64,000 nucleotides of DNA from Zarea fungicola (Eukaryota > Ascomycota > Sordariomycetes > Hypocreales > Cordycipitaceae), in contig FWCC01000064.1 in NCBI GenBank assembly GCA_900169235.1, positions 62,001 through 126,000 of the forward strand, written 5' to 3'. Under the pieces are notes generated by a model. It was not told where the DNA came from and did not search any database. It worked only from the letters and a program-made list of their open reading frames with translations. A program made the translations under genes and the position numbers. This document shows, one piece after another, positions 1-12,710 of the stretch. Positions within the stretch are counted from its first letter, which is position 1, and every line of letters begins with the position of its first letter.

Positions 1-841
1 CGACAGGGCGCTTCTGCACTGAAATGGGGTCTGGCGCATATTCGCTGACGCTGCGATTCCGGGTGTGATGAGGTTTGCGATGGGCCGAAGTCGTGGCCTG
101 GGGTGGACCAGGTGGTGAGTCTAGCCGGTCGGTGCTTGCGTAGAGCTTGCGACTCGGTGAGGTCGCGCCCATCTGAGAGTTGTGGGTATTGAAATTTGAG
201 CAGGAAGATTGGCCCTTCATGTCTAGTTTGGTGCGGTACTGAGGCGGGGAGGTCGAGTTGTTACTTAGACGCTTCCAAGGCCCAGGGGAATCACTCGACA
301 TGAGAGGACTAGGCAACGGGGAGACATCGCCCATGGCATTGATAACTGGGCTGGATATATTGCTACTGGAGCCATTGGAGGATGCGAAGGCGCCGGTCAA
401 AGCGGCTTTGAGACTGGGGGTTCGCGCAAGCTGAACAGAATTGGCGGATGTGGTTCTATTTAGAGGAATGCGCGACGGCGAGAGATTGCGAGCGCTGTTG
501 GGCAACAGATCCCGGTAGTTGGGAAAGGAAGAGAGGGCAGGAGATGTAGAAAGAATGTCGGTAGAAATTCGCAGTCCATTGGCCGAAGCTTGAGCCAAGT
601 CTACGTGATGTACTGGCACGGGTGAATGGGGGCGATCGATCGTGGCAGTGCCCATTTGCGATGGCGATGGTGAGGGCGGCGGCAGGTGCGCCGGTTGAGA
701 CATGGCTATGGTCGTAGGCTTGGGCGAATCTGGCAGGATGGCAGGCTGCTGTTCAGTATGACGGGCTAGTTGTTTGTCGCGTACATTTTTTCTGTAAGAA
801 TCCTTGACTGAAGATTGCGTCTTTGTCGAGAATAATGTCAT
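1..841 (-). CDS. N-terminal part of a Ser/Pro-rich protein, truncated by window edge
   Basis: A minus-strand frame is open from an ATG at 841-839 to the left edge (280 codons visible, no stop), so the C-terminal part lies outside the window. The protein starts MTLFSTKTQ and is rich in Ser, Pro, Asn and Thr, with several SPSR and RTPS-type sites and a basic stretch RNRSVSEYAPDP near residue 265; such RxRSxS motifs are typical kinase target sites. The next in-frame ATG is at 703; no in-frame ATG lies upstream before a stop. I see no folded domain, membrane segment or signal peptide in the visible part. The composition resembles the regulatory N-terminus of fungal signalling proteins such as kinases, but the family cannot be named from this piece. 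Confidence 0.7.
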   Translation of the reverse strand, partial: MTLFSTKTQSSVKDSYRKNVRDKQLARHTEQQPAILPDSPKPTTIAMSQPAHLPPPSPSPSQMGTATIDRPHSPVPVHHVDLAQASANGLRISTDILSTSPALSSFPNYRDLLPNSARNLSPSRIPLNRTTSANSVQLARTPSLKAALTGAFASSNGSSSNISSPVINAMGDVSPLPSPLMSSDSPGPWKRLSNNSTSPPQYRTKLDMKGQSSCSNFNTHNSQMGATSPSRKLYASTDRLDSPPGPPQATTSAHRKPHHTRNRSVSEYAPDPISVQKRPV

Positions 842-3800
842 GGCTTGACAACGGCGATGGAAAGTTTGCTGTTCGAGCCGAGTTGACAGATGACTGTTGC
901 GACACGAAAGCTCCAAGGCGACAAAGCTTTTGGCCTCCAGAACAGAAGGAGTCTGGTCAATCGAGAGTTGAGAATTGAAACTGGTAGCAAAAAATTGTTC
1001 GTGGAAGTCGTGTTAAAGCGAACGCCGCACTGTAAAACTATATTCAGTGCGTGTGGCTGGCACGCAGCGGCTGGCTGGCCCCGATGACGAGGTAGTCAGA
1101 GAGGTGTAGTCGGCGCTGATGCGACAGCAATGTATGGGACCGAGTTTTGTTCCTGCAGCTACTCAGCAGTGGGTTCCACTGGGAATGACGGTGACGACAA
1201 TTGAATGAATGCGAATTGAAAGGCGCGGCGGAAGCTGGCGAGGCAAGTCCAACGACAAACGTCGCGGGAGTAGGCGTTGAGGCATGAGAAGAAGTTTAGA
1301 ATCAAGGTTCACAAACGGTTGCCCTTTGGCTGGCTTTGGCTGGCTTTGGTTTAGGCGGCTGGGCGTCGGCGAGTTGGAGCGTGTCTGGAGGGGGAAAGAG
1401 CCACTGGGGAACTGGCATACTTACACACGCACCCACTACCTAGTAAGGTGGTACAGGGAAGGAAGCTACTGCCGTGCCTACCTAGTACTAACCTAGGTAG
1501 CCTGCCAACCCACTGTGCCACTGCTCGCTCCAAGCTGCCCACCAGCCGGCAAAGTGCTGGCGCATTACCGGACTGTCGTCGTCGATTCGGCAGATATCCA
1601 CTCGAGGCACGTAGACTCTCCCCTGCTAGGAGGCTTGTACCAGAACCAGTGTCGCAGTCCATGGCCCCAAAAAAATCTGTAGGTACTGAGGTATCTTACA
1701 TTGTTGATCCGCCGCTTTAAATTACAGTGGCTACATCTCTAAATTTTAGGTTGCTCGAGGCCAAACGCGGATACTGAGAGCAGCGCCAAGACGAGGTATC
1801 TAGCGAGGTATAGCGTAATAAAGAAAGAAAAATTACATGGACATATATCACAATCAAATGATGTTATATTTTTGTCTGATTTCCTCCACCGCGTGTTACT
1901 CGAATGCAATGAGCCGCCTGCCTGAGGAGCCGAGTCCAGGCTTCATGTATTGCGCGGGGGAAACAACTCCACTGAAGCACTAGCGCCAAAGCCACCAGCT
2001 GGAACAAACCCGCCCTGCCCAGCGCCTGATGTTACGTTCCAATGCAGATTACCTGAGCAAGGACAGCCAACATGACTTGCACACCAAATGATGACCCAGT
2101 AAAGTCTCACACTTGAGGGTGCTGGGTTGGAACTTCTGTCGAGTCGAAAAGCCTCTATTTAGTTTACTCAGTTTTACTGCAAGACAGTTTTTCCAGTGCT
2201 TTGGCCCCGTTCTGCCCTTGTTCTTTTCGCGTATGCCGACAGTGCTAGTCCTCACCCTGACTACAGGCGGATCGTCGCCAACTCGACATGGCATGGCTCC
2301 GGACCATGTTAACCCACTGTACCGGCCGCGTGAGCACGACATTGCTCCCTGCAGGTTGTCTCGTCTCCTACTACTATTAGCTACTAGGTAGCTTGCTAGT
2401 TACTGTGGTTAATCTAGTAGGCAACACTCGCAGCTATGGTCAAGATGCTGGCCTTGACTGGCCAAGCACCACCCAGGCAACCGCTACCCCAAAATGGCTT
2501 CCCGGCCGATCGCTAATAATAGCGACGAGCCCAAACACCATCAGCTGCATCGTGAATTTCAGACTTGTCGTTAGTGTTAGCTTGCTAGCTTGACGCCCCG
2601 CCAGCTCACATGGACTTCAAATACGAATCGAGCTGAATAAAATGGCAATGATCACGGCCAACACGAAACACGGACACATAGTCACTCTTCTCATGTGCCA
2701 GAATCAGAATTTGTGCCTAATTCATGCCTTTAGCCACAGTCTCAAGCTGCAACATACGTCAAGTTCTGACCTTGACCAAGCAGCTATGACTCTCACATTG
2801 ATGCCTGATCGCCGACCTACGACTTGATCGGGGATGTCTAGAACTCTGGCCAGTAGTACGGATTACATGTGTTGACTTATACCCAAAAACGTCACAGGGC
2901 TTACCAATAGCCAGGCTAAGTCTTTGCACTTTAGCTGGAGATTGCATCAATCGTGCATATTTCGATTCAAATATGTTTCATTGGCCATGTTCCCTGTAGC
3001 GCAGATCTGGGTGTCAATGAGGCCATATCCGCAGTGGCCTCAAGTAACCCGATAGATATCCAACCTGACCGAGTAATTCAACTACCAACAAAAAGTGCAA
3101 ATGCATCGATGTAGTTGGCTACGAACACGGTCATCCACAAGCCCGGAGTGAACGAGTAGCGCACAGTATCAAACGGTCCTGCATAAAGAGGATATGAAAA
3201 CAGGATTCTTGATAGACTGTTTGATCAGGTTTTATCGTCGGTAATGTTCCAAGTCTTCGGCGATCTTCCACTCTGTTTAGTACGAACAGAACTTGTGTAT
3301 GACTTCGTTATTGCTGGCGTAGAATCAAATTACCATGTTGCGGAGATTATCTTACATAATAAACTCTAAAATATAAGACTTTTGTATGCAATTGGTATTA
3401 AGGGAATCGGCAAGGTCAGTCCTGTCTTCGCCTCGCCCGCAGCCACCCATCTCGTAGCCACAAGGCAACCCAGGTGTGCTCTATGTAATTTGTAGCTCGC
3501 TATGCTAAGCCTAAAGCATTTCTGCATATTGATTAATAGTTTATCAAAGGATGAGCGATTGCATATGGTGCTGGTGGGAGCACTGCAAGTTTTTTTCGTG
3601 CCTGTTCTGATGAAAAGGATCCTGCGTACATGGAGATTCTGCACCGCAATGCGTGTATTGGTCATTATTTCGCCAGAGATAACTCAATTAGCCATTTATT
3701 GCTGTAAAACACACGGTTGAGGCGACCAAAGTCCGAGGCCTTAACCAAACCACTGTCGGGTAGTGTACAAGTCCCTGCCTTGGATCTCGGTCGCCACCAA

Positions 3801-6167
3801 TCTCATCCAGAGCCTGCTATATTTTTATGTTACTCTTATAGCTTCCATCTATATCACCAACTTGCCGAAAACCTGAAGCGGAAACAGAGCATACTGACCG
3901 GGAAAATCGTTGGTAGCCTTTGATGTTGCAAAGCGGCGAACATCCACGACAGGTTCACTCGCGACATCGATATGAAATGGTCCCCAATATTCTCAGTGCT
4001 AACTTTGTTATCTGATTGTTTGATCGGTATCAAGTAATTACTATCCATAAATCTTGTACTTCAGGGATAATGATTTCCCCTTTTATGTCCAGGATCTGTG
4101 AGGTTCGCCGGCCTTTTTCAGTCCTTATTCTATTGCACAAGGCCTCCTCACTGGATGGTTCGCTGCAATATTTCCTGGCTACATTATCTCCCTATGAAGT
4201 TTTCATGCTATTGGGACTGGGCATGTTATCGCAGGCGGGTCTTTAAAGTTGGCAAGGCAAAGGACTAGCAATAGCTGGTCTTCTCAGTGGTGCCTTTGCT
4301 ATGTCTGACACTTGGAAAGCAACATGTCGGAATTATTTGATAAGATTGCTTTGTTCATATTGGTAGACAGTACTCACAATCTATTCTTGATCATGTTTTG
4401 CGGTATTACTGCCTGGTGAGCAGGAGTTGCATGAACTGGACAGCGGTTGAGGTTGGTGTACCGCCTTCCCTATAAGTAACTTTGTGCTTCAGGGAGTAAA
4501 GATTAAATGAGTTATATAAAGTATATAAAGTCAGTTAGGCACAAATCGATTGGCTAATGCTGAGCAGTACAGTTCTTGGCTTAGGTGTATAGTTTCTCCT
4601 CGTCATTTCTAGATCACGACCTGCACCACATCAATGTGTAGCACATGAATGATTATCCAACTACTCTGTCCCAGCTTTGCACAAGTTTTCCAACGCTACT
4701 ACTGTATAATGACCGCCCAGAACCTATCGCAGTCGCAACTGGTACAGGAATGCCATTGTGGGACGAATCTGCAGCTGTGACGGCAAGGTACCTTCAACCA
4801 CAGCCCAAAAAAACTTAAAACAACTAAATTACACTCGAAAGACCTTCAATATAAGGAGGGTCATCAACTAGCTATACAATTCAGCGCAAAAACACGCGTT
4901 TTTGGTCGAATATGCATGATTGAGATCATGTAAGACTAGCTTGTGCTTCTGTACAATGGCCTGCATTATGAGCAAAGAAATCCACATAAAACAGTGTACT
5001 GTAGCGTACTGAGTAGGCTTCCATGGTTGCGCACGTAAGGTGAGGGTACTAGGTAAATCGCTTGGCCATAATGCGCACAAGATCACGAAATGTCAACCGT
5101 CGTCAGGCCATCCCTAGCGTCCAATATATAAACCCATGGATTTGCACATGCTTTATTACTTTTCATTATGTATAGGCCTAATAATTTTTCCTGTGTTAGG
5201 CCGATCTAGTCTGTAGGATCCCATACATCAAGTTTGCCATCGTGTGCTGCCTCCAGCACAGCTAGATCACATCGTAAACATTGGCTGGCCGTATTGCAAC
5301 TCGTCACTCATCCGTTTATTTAATCTCTAAAGCTTCACTGAAAATTTGTACGACGGATACTGACTATAGGTGGTTTATTGTATCATCTCAGTGAGCTTTT
5401 ATATAATCGAGGCTATTACGCTATCTTCCAGCAGCTTTCGACAGCGACCCTGGAAGTCTGGGACAAACCGGCCGGCCGCATTTTGGGAATACAGATCTTA
5501 TTTGACGCTTTTAGGTTTAGTTCTCACCCTTCCTATCTCCAAAACACTAAATAGCCCAACCAGCAAATCAGCAGCCAAGTAAATCAGCCAGGCAACGGGG
5601 CAAGTTACTAGAGCCCCAACTAGATACGGAGCTGTTGACTTTGGTCCATTTATTTTTTACTTGGGAGATGATTGGTAATAAGCTTACGGAGTACATAGGG
5701 TGAGTTCACTAGAGGTGCGGAGAATATTGGGCATTCTAAAAATAAAACGGTTGAGATGGGTTAGATTTAGAAGCCTAACCTAAAGGCGTGAAATACGACC
5801 TGTATTCCTCAAAACGTCACCGGCCGAGACTTCCTGGGACCTAGGCTTACTGAGGAAACCTCCAGCCGCAGAAGGGTATCGCCTCAAGTAACTCAGTAGG
5901 AAACTAGCACTTAGTTAGACCATGTTTGAGCACAATTGGAACACCTTTTACCCTTTCGGTCTAAGTTCCCGTGCTTGCTTCACAATGCACTGGTCGCTCC
6001 CCGCAGTAAGCAAAACTAAGTCGTTGACGATATAAGCTCTCCATCATCTCTGATGGATTATTTTGATTTTGATTTTGACTGTCGCAATACGCTCTTAACA
6101 TCTAGCGCAATAATTTAACAGCTCTTAAAGGTCTCTATTTTGTCATATCAGTCGCTTGTTTAGAGCC
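842..6167. other. Gene-free stretch, about 5.3 kb
   Basis: No frame longer than about 100 codons, and none with recognisable motifs or plausible splice joins. The first part probably holds the promoter of the minus-strand gene ending its 5' side at 841. TAGGTA-like words occur near 1485-1500 and 2385-2391, and a TACGGAGTAC word at 5685-5694. From about 2.6 kb onward the sequence looks AT-richer than the coding regions (judged by eye). A directly repeated TATATAAAG lies near 4510-4530. Confidence 0.6.
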
Positions 6168-6996
6168 ATGGCGGCAGAACAATTGGGCAAACCCGTCTTA
6201 TTGGTAGTGGCAGGCGCATGGCATCTTCCGCTGGTGTACAGTGCCTTCAAGAGTCACATTGAAAAACTCAACTATGATTGTGTTATTCCAGATTTGCCAA
6301 CGATAGGACCAGACGCAATTGGTTTAACCTGGCAAGCTGACAAGTCCAAGATTATCGAAACCGCTTTACCCTATTTTGAAGCGGGCCGGGAAGTTGTGCT
6401 TATCGGCCACTCCTACGGCGGTATTCCCGCCTGCGCTGCTACTGAGGGGCATGGAGTCGAGGAGCGAAGGAAGTTGGGCAAAAGGGGTGGTTTTAGGTCA
6501 ATCATATTTATATCCGCCTTCGTCATTCCAGTTAAAGGTTGGGACTTGTTGACCACCTTTGGCGGTGCATGGCCTGATTGGCAGAACGTGGGCGAGGCAT
6601 ACACAAAAGTGAGATTCTGGTTTCACTATTTGATGTTCATGTGATCTGACACTTATGCAACAGAACAAATTTTCGATCCCGAACGAGAAATGCATTGAGC
6701 TGCTGTATAGCGACGCTAATGAAACGGATGCCAGAGAAGCATTTACCAAGGCTGTACCACAATCACAAGACGCGTTTGAGACGGGATGTAACTTCGTCGC
6801 CTCCGATTTGTCCATTCCAAGTACTTATGTGATTACCGCTGAAGATAAGGCATTTCCCATAGCACTTCAGGAGCAGGTAGTCAAGTCCGTACCGGGTATG
6901 AAAGAGGTCCGACTGGCAAGTGGACATTTCCCCTTCCTTGGAAAAGCCACTGAGACGGCAGAGTTGGTGGTGAATATTGTTGAAGGAAAGGCATGA
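6168..6996 (+). CDS. Alpha/beta hydrolase, AB_hydrolase-1 type
   Basis: Two exons, 6168-6608 and 6664-6996, joined at phase 0 across a 55-nt GTGAGA...CAACAG intron, give 257 residues. The ATG at 6168 sits in a GCCATGG context; the frame is open further upstream only through a TTG. The N-terminus GKPVLLVVAGAWHLPLVYSAF is the first strand and oxyanion region of the fold. The nucleophile elbow GHSYGG is at about residue 81-86, with the putative acid in VITAEDKAF and the putative His in LASGHFPFLG near the C-terminus, so the catalytic triad appears intact. No signal peptide is seen, so probably cytosolic. The substrate is unknown; relatives in fungi include esterases and secondary-metabolite hydrolases. 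Its 3' end faces that of an MFS transporter 463 bp away. Confidence 0.88.
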
Positions 6997-7459
6997 GTTT
7001 TGTCACGGCGGTGACAGAAACACAAAGAGGAAATAATGCAAACGGAACATGGCACAGGTAGTGAAATTATTGCAAATGTAAAACAAGCTAATAATACACC
7101 TGGACCTTCACAGCACCGTGTGGCAAAGTTCGTCTACTGTGCATTAATGGCCGTATTAATGAGTTTTTCCACAATAGTGTATCAATTGAAGGTTACGAAG
7201 ACCTGGTTCGTGATATACAACCTTATATATGGGCTCCAGCGCTCACCTTAGCCTCCACGGCACGTTCCACGTAAAGTACCGCTTGTGCGTTACATTCCTG
7301 GTTACTATACACCCTTTCTAGTTGTAAAATATCCATAGAGATTCTGGAAGTCGACAAATCTTTGGCGGATTAAGTTCCACAAGTGAGAAGTTGAGGAAAG
7401 CAATAGAACCTGATAGTCACGCCAATAGTCGCATTCTGTTACAAAATGATCATGAGTGC

Positions 7460-9022
7460 TCAAAATACTGCAAGAAATCTAAAGCCAGTTTTCCGGATAC
7501 GGGCAGCGAGGACTAAAGTCGTTCCTGCCACGCAGAATACCCCTGCAAATATTTTTGGATCGGTCCAATTTTCATGTCGACCTAATATTGCGCCGTTGAT
7601 TGGATTCGTGGTAAGGCCACCAGCCGCCTGAGAGAAGAAAGCCAGACCAATCCTAAAGCCATGTTCGTCGATCGGAGAGATTTGAACGACTAGAGCAGGG
7701 ATCATGGCAACATATGCACCAGAAAAGAACCCAAAAAGACAGGCGAACACGATCCTAGCGGCTGTAGTGGCTGCTGGGAGCCACATGCCTAGGATAAGAA
7801 CCCCAGTAATATAACAGACGATGATGAAGACGTTGTAATGTCCAAAAGCATCGCCTGCCAGCCCTGAGCCCAAGCGCCCAAATAGGCTATAGATTAATTA
7901 GAAAATCGGAAATGTTGGTAGGGGATTAACGCAAACCTTGCTCCATTTAATATTGCCACCAGGTATTGGACGACATATGGGGACATACCAGCCGCAGCGG
8001 CCTCGACGGCTATGTAGTTAATGGGAACATAGAAGCCAAATGTAAAAAGCACCAGTCCTGTGAATAAAAGCAGAAACGGTGTTTCTCCGAATGGTCTAAT
8101 GGCTTGCCGTAATGACAGCAAATGTGGCCGGGGCTTGTTCACGGCCTTAACGGTGACATTTGCCGTGACAAGTAGAATGAGGATAATGAAGGCTGATATC
8201 CGCATGGACCAGCCGAATCCCACTTTCTGAATCAAGTGGCTCACCAAAATAGGGAAACAGACACCGCCTGCGCTAGAGCCAGTGGCTAGTATACCAAATG
8301 CTATGCCGCGCTTCTTATCGAAGAATCCTGAAACGCAAACCAGTGCTACTTGGTGTTAACATACCAGCAGGGGACAGGTGGGGAAACGACGAGATAATCG
8401 TCGAGCTTACCGGGTTGAAATATTATTGAAATACCAAAAGCACTACAGACTCCTTGTGAGAGCAGGATTTGGTAGTATTCATGAGATATGGAAGCCATCA
8501 TCAGGCCAGTGACGTGCAGCAGGGAGCCAACAAGGAGTAGACATCGTGGCCCATACCGATCCGAAAGCGCACCAACAACGGGGCCCTAAACCTGTCAGTA
8601 ACATGACCGCATTTTTGATTCGCTGTATTTAGGCTTTGATATGAATAGATATTTAAGATCCAGTTTGTTGTTATGGTATGTGAATGTATAGTGATCTTTT
8701 AAGCCTGGAGGAGCGTACCATGAAGGTCATGAAAAAGACTTGAAGCGAAGGGATCCAGGCAATGGTGCTGGGTGAGTATTCTTTGAAGACGGTGTTTTGA
8801 TAATATTCTTGGAAAACTCCAATACCTGCAATATTATCAGCTGTGTTGAAACGACTGCATAGTAGGTATTTACGCACTGTTTATCCACCCGTAGGTGCAA
8901 AACGAGACACACCAAGTCCCGGCAACCACGAGCCATGCATTGATCCCTCCGTCAGGTACAGTGCTCTGATTAGCCAAATCTTCATCGGCTGTATTTTTTG
9001 TAGGTTTTTGCATAAGTCCCAT
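7460..9022 (-). CDS. MFS transporter, monocarboxylate-permease (MCT/MCH) type
   Basis: Five exons (9022-8878, 8825-8719, 8585-8411, 8345-7937, 7886-7460) join in frame to 420 residues; introns are 52, 133, 65 and 50 nt. The start is the first ATG of [13 protein letters not shown], the conserved D-G-G-x-x-W opening of transmembrane segment 1 in the MCT family, followed by [14 protein letters not shown]. The loop [10 protein letters not shown] matches the MFS motif-A region between segments 2 and 3. About twelve hydrophobic segments are visible with a central loop near [13 protein letters not shown]-type fungal permeases move monocarboxylates, riboflavin or related anions across the plasma membrane by proton symport; this substrate is unknown. 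A second ATG lies three codons downstream. The gene is tail-to-tail with an alpha/beta hydrolase. Confidence 0.88.
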
Positions 9023-10933
9023 GGCCGGCTTCCATTCAAAGGCTCTCCTTGTCAGCGACTGCTGCTGCTGCTGACATACTGAGCTATTACAGGAAGGAGA
9101 TTGTGTAATGTAATATTTATTGACAACGACTGGAGGCTTCAAAGTAGCTTGTACCTGTTTGCAGCGATATGAGTCAGACCGGCAGGGAGCCACATAGCAA
9201 GCTAATGAAGATCTATCGATTTAGTGAGCAAATTCAAGTTACAAAACATTTGAGGTTCTGCAGTATCGTTTTACATTACGTAGACAAACTCTTAGTTTTT
9301 TTGTCTCACTTCTGTAACATTTATACATGCACTCGACCTTATGCTATCCTTGCATATCCCTAATTGAAGGCATTGAAGTGGCAAGTTGTCTTGCTCCCTG
9401 CATGGCTTGGTAGGCTGGCAGGTTTCTCAAGTTTGGTAACCTAATTTGGTGACCGGGGAATTGGCCGGGGGTGTTATCAGCGGGATAAGCAAGGTACCCA
9501 TACGTGGAGATTTATTGTTGAAACGGATACGGCGCCAGATTTTCAAGCCGGCAAGTCAACGAAAGCTAGAACCAATTACTGAGAGAGCAGCAAGGCAGCG
9601 AATCGTGCCCTGCACAATTTTTACGGAGTATGATTAAGAAAACACATTTATTTGGGGGGCGGGTCGACGGAGGAGGTCGGAGTGTGGAAGCCGATCAGTT
9701 GAGGAAGTCAATTATTTGGGGACGCAGATAGCGGCGGACTTCAAATCTACTCGGCGCCGACTGTGAACATTAGGATTACTCTTTACCCGCTTCCACTGGT
9801 TTATTAAAAATCCTCCTCACGCTATTGCTACGCGAGCTACTTGCTTATGACTAGGCACTGTTGTAGTATTTGTGGTGGTGGTTGTGCCGCATTTCTATTA
9901 TTAAGACTAGGAAGCAACGAGCGCTCAGCAGGACGGGAACCTCTACGCAAACCTGGCATGTTCCAACGTCTCTTCTTTCCGCTCAGAGCAAACTTAGTGA
10001 GGTCGGTCAGATTCCACACAATAGGCCATGACGGTTTTCGGTTGTCAGTAACCGATTTAGCACCACAAGGCCAAGCTTTAGCGAGAATAACAAGTATTCA
10101 ATGCTTATGTCGACATTTCGGGCATCGCCACTTATTCGCCACCACAAGCCTGACAGGTAGATCTCGGCGCCGATATGGTTGGCTTATAGAAACGTGAATT
10201 TGCGGTGTCGGTAAAGTTGGCCCGCTAGGTACACCACACTCGTCTATATACTAATTAACCAATGTTTAAGCTAAACCGAGGAGCTTCCGAACTCTCTTGT
10301 TGATAGCACTCCTGGTTGACGATAATAACGACGTCGAAGGCCCCGTGGATGATGTCCATGGCGTAATCGACCACTTATTGAGTGCAATGTTGAAATTTAG
10401 CTGCCTTTCATTTGTAGGCAAATCATGGCCGAGAATGATCGGACCATAGTTGCTGACTCACATATGAGGCTGAGTATTGACAAAATCACTGACGAGGCTC
10501 TACAGCAGACGAGGCTGAGCGTTGTGGTCGTTGATGCGGATTGCAGCGGCTGCTGTTGGATGAGAAGAACATCCTGAGGCCATCTATACGAAGAGATGGC
10601 GATGATCTCGCGCTCAATTGATTAAAAAAAAATTACACAAGAATAAACCTTGTTGCGTTTCGTGAACTACTCAAGATAAAGAATACTTAATTTCATTTGG
10701 TGTTTGCTTTGGTCCATGATAGACACGTCACGATATTGGCACGCGTAAAGTTGCTTTGACGTGGGTGCGCGCAAGCCAAGGTGAGCACCCCACACGCACT
10801 CATCAACGCGTCAAGTCGCGTCTTCCACCCTTTGAACCAATCTTCATCTCCACAATCATATTGTCTTCCACCCATTTCAACGGCAAAGTCAACAGTGTGA
10901 GAAGGACGGTACGCAAAAATCACATTGCCCAAG
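9023..10933. other. Intergenic region between MFS and PRI2, with a possible gene relic
   Basis: About 1.9 kb without an intact gene. A TACGGAGTA word is at 9622-9630. A minus-strand stretch at roughly 10263-10560 reads like decayed coding sequence and is listed separately. The part from about 10620 to 10933 is presumably the PRI2 promoter and leader. Nothing else recognised. Confidence 0.5.
10263..10560 (-). pseudogene. Possible decayed coding fragment, family unknown
   Basis: Read on the minus strand, one frame gives protein-like text (RINDHNAQPRLL, then SLVSDFVNTQPHM, then YGPIILGHDLPTNERQLN) interrupted by one TAG and one TGA. A neighbouring frame continues with DYAMDIIHGAFDVVIIVNQE. The TAG could derive from CAG by a C-to-T change, as repeat-induced point mutation would produce, and the frame change implies an indel. 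I do not recognise the family, and such stretches can arise by chance, so this is a weak call. Confidence 0.25.
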
Positions 10934-12710
10934 ATGTTGCGACAGGATTTTAACCGCATCGATCCCAAGCGGCGCAATGTCATCGACCACCGGCGCAAAC
11001 AATTCGCCTCGGCACAGTACAAGGAGGCCGAATACACGCATCGCCTCAATTTCTACGCAGAGCCTCCCACGGCCGACATTACTCTCGAACAGTTTGAACA
11101 ATGGGCCATCGATCGACTCCGTGGTAAGTCGAACTTCGGGCTCTCACAATCTGGTAGAAATATCAAACAAAAAATTAATTAATCCCGGGGGAAAAAAAGT
11201 TCTTGCTGAGCTCGAGGCATGCTCGTTTCGCAACAAGTCCCCCGCCGAGACGGCCACGTATATGAAGCCGCTCCTCGAAAAGTATCTGCCTCTCGACTCC
11301 AACTCGTCCTCGTCCACCAAGCTCGCTGCCCAGCGTCAAAAGGACCACTACAGCCACTTCATCCTGCGCCTCGCCTTTTCCTCCACCGAGGACCTGCGCC
11401 GTCGCTTCACCCGCGTGGAGACGATGCTCTTCCGCATTCGTTTCAATAGCGACGACAGTTCCGACCGTGCGTCCTTTGTCTCGAGTCTCGACTTTGACTG
11501 GTGGCACCCTGTCTCTGATGAGGAGAAGCGTCAGTATGCGGCGGAGCTGGCGGCTGTGTCTAGCACCAATCGAAGGAATGCTGCCGGTGCTGGTGGTAAT
11601 GAGGACGAGGGCTGGTTTTGCGTTGACTGGGAGCGTGTTCCTGATTTGGTTGAGAGTCGTCGAGTGTTTCTCAAGGCTGGCAAGGCATTTTGCCCGGCGC
11701 GTGAGCAATCGAGTATGGTTGTCGCGGAGTTTTCTACCAGGCTGGAGAAGCAACTTGCAGTATGTGTAAACCCACCCTTTCCTACACGTGTGGCCTCAGG
11801 AAGCCGTCTTGCAATATGAGAGAATTGCAGCGATCGCAGCTCAAAGTCATTCCTTGCTAACTGCCTGCAGCTGACAGCCCGTGCCCTCCCCCGCCTCGAC
11901 GAAGATGACCGCCTGACGCCGATTCTCAACCACCTCTCCAAGAATTTCATCACCCCCGACGCTGCCTACATGTCCAACACCACCGCCCCCGACGGCGCCG
12001 TCATCTCCGCCGCCAACATTGACACTCTCTCACAGCACTTCCCTGCCTGTATGTCGCATCTGCACCGCTCGCTGCGCCGCGACGCTCACCTGAAGCACTA
12101 CGGCCGTCTACAGTACTCGCTGTTCCTCAAGGGCATCGGTCTGAACCTGGAAGAGGCTCTCGCTTTTTGGCGTAGCAGCTTCCATAAGATCACCGATGAC
12201 ACGTTCAACAAGGAGTACCGTTACAATGTGCGCCATGCGTATGGCGACGTCGGCGGCGACTCGAATCGCCGTGGTGGCGGGTACAGCTCGTTTAGCTGCC
12301 AAAAGATTCTGACAGAGCACCCACCTGGCCCGGGTGAGGCGCATGGGTGCCCGTACAGGCACTTTAATTTGGAAAATTTAAATGCGCTGGTGCAGTCGAT
12401 GGGTGTCAATGATCGGTCTGTGCTGCAGGGTGTCAAGGAAGACAAGGACAATTTAAAATACCACATGGCATGCAATCGGTAAGATGGCTTGGATCTTTAC
12501 ACGCACACACCCAAGAACCTGGTTTGTCACTAACACGAGAGACATAGTGTATTTGAGCACTTGCACAAGCAAGAGATTAAAAGGGCCAAGGACGAATCTA
12601 TCATGACCGCAAACCAGCTCGAGACGATTGTGCATCCCAACGAATACTTTAAGCGCAGTTACCTGCTGAAAAATCTAGGTAAGGAGACGGATTCCAATAT
12701 GGAAGGTTAA
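10934..12710 (+). CDS. PRI2: DNA primase large subunit
   Basis: Four exons (10934-11123, 11200-11759, 11871-12478, 12548-12710) with introns of 76, 111 and 69 nt give 506 residues, a normal length for the family. The protein starts MLRQDFNRIDPKRRN. The C-terminal domain has the four cysteines of the primase 4Fe-4S cluster: in HFPACMSHLH, in FSCQKIL, in GEAHGCPYRHF, and in YHMACNRVFEHLH, the last spanning the final intron junction. Context such as LKHYGRLQYSLFLKGIGL, EALAFWR and YRYNVRHAYG is characteristic of Pri2. With the catalytic small subunit and DNA polymerase alpha it synthesises RNA-DNA primers in the nucleus. An Ala/Gly/Asn-rich insert lies between WWHPVSDEEK and EGWFCVDWE. An upstream TTG is in frame but ATG 10934 is the natural start. 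Confidence 0.96.

Noticed and set aside
4016..4340. Hydrophobic fragments (LGLGMLSQAGL, LAIAGLLSGAFAMS) suggesting a transporter relic
   Set aside because: The pieces are short, in different frames, and no transporter motif links them; chance is a sufficient explanation.
7036..7251. 71-codon ORF between the hydrolase and the MFS gene
   Set aside because: It lies in the convergent 3' region, has no motif, and is within the length expected by chance.
11175..11753. 192-codon minus-strand frame inside PRI2
   Set aside because: Antisense shadow of a confident primase exon; composition follows the opposite-strand codons.
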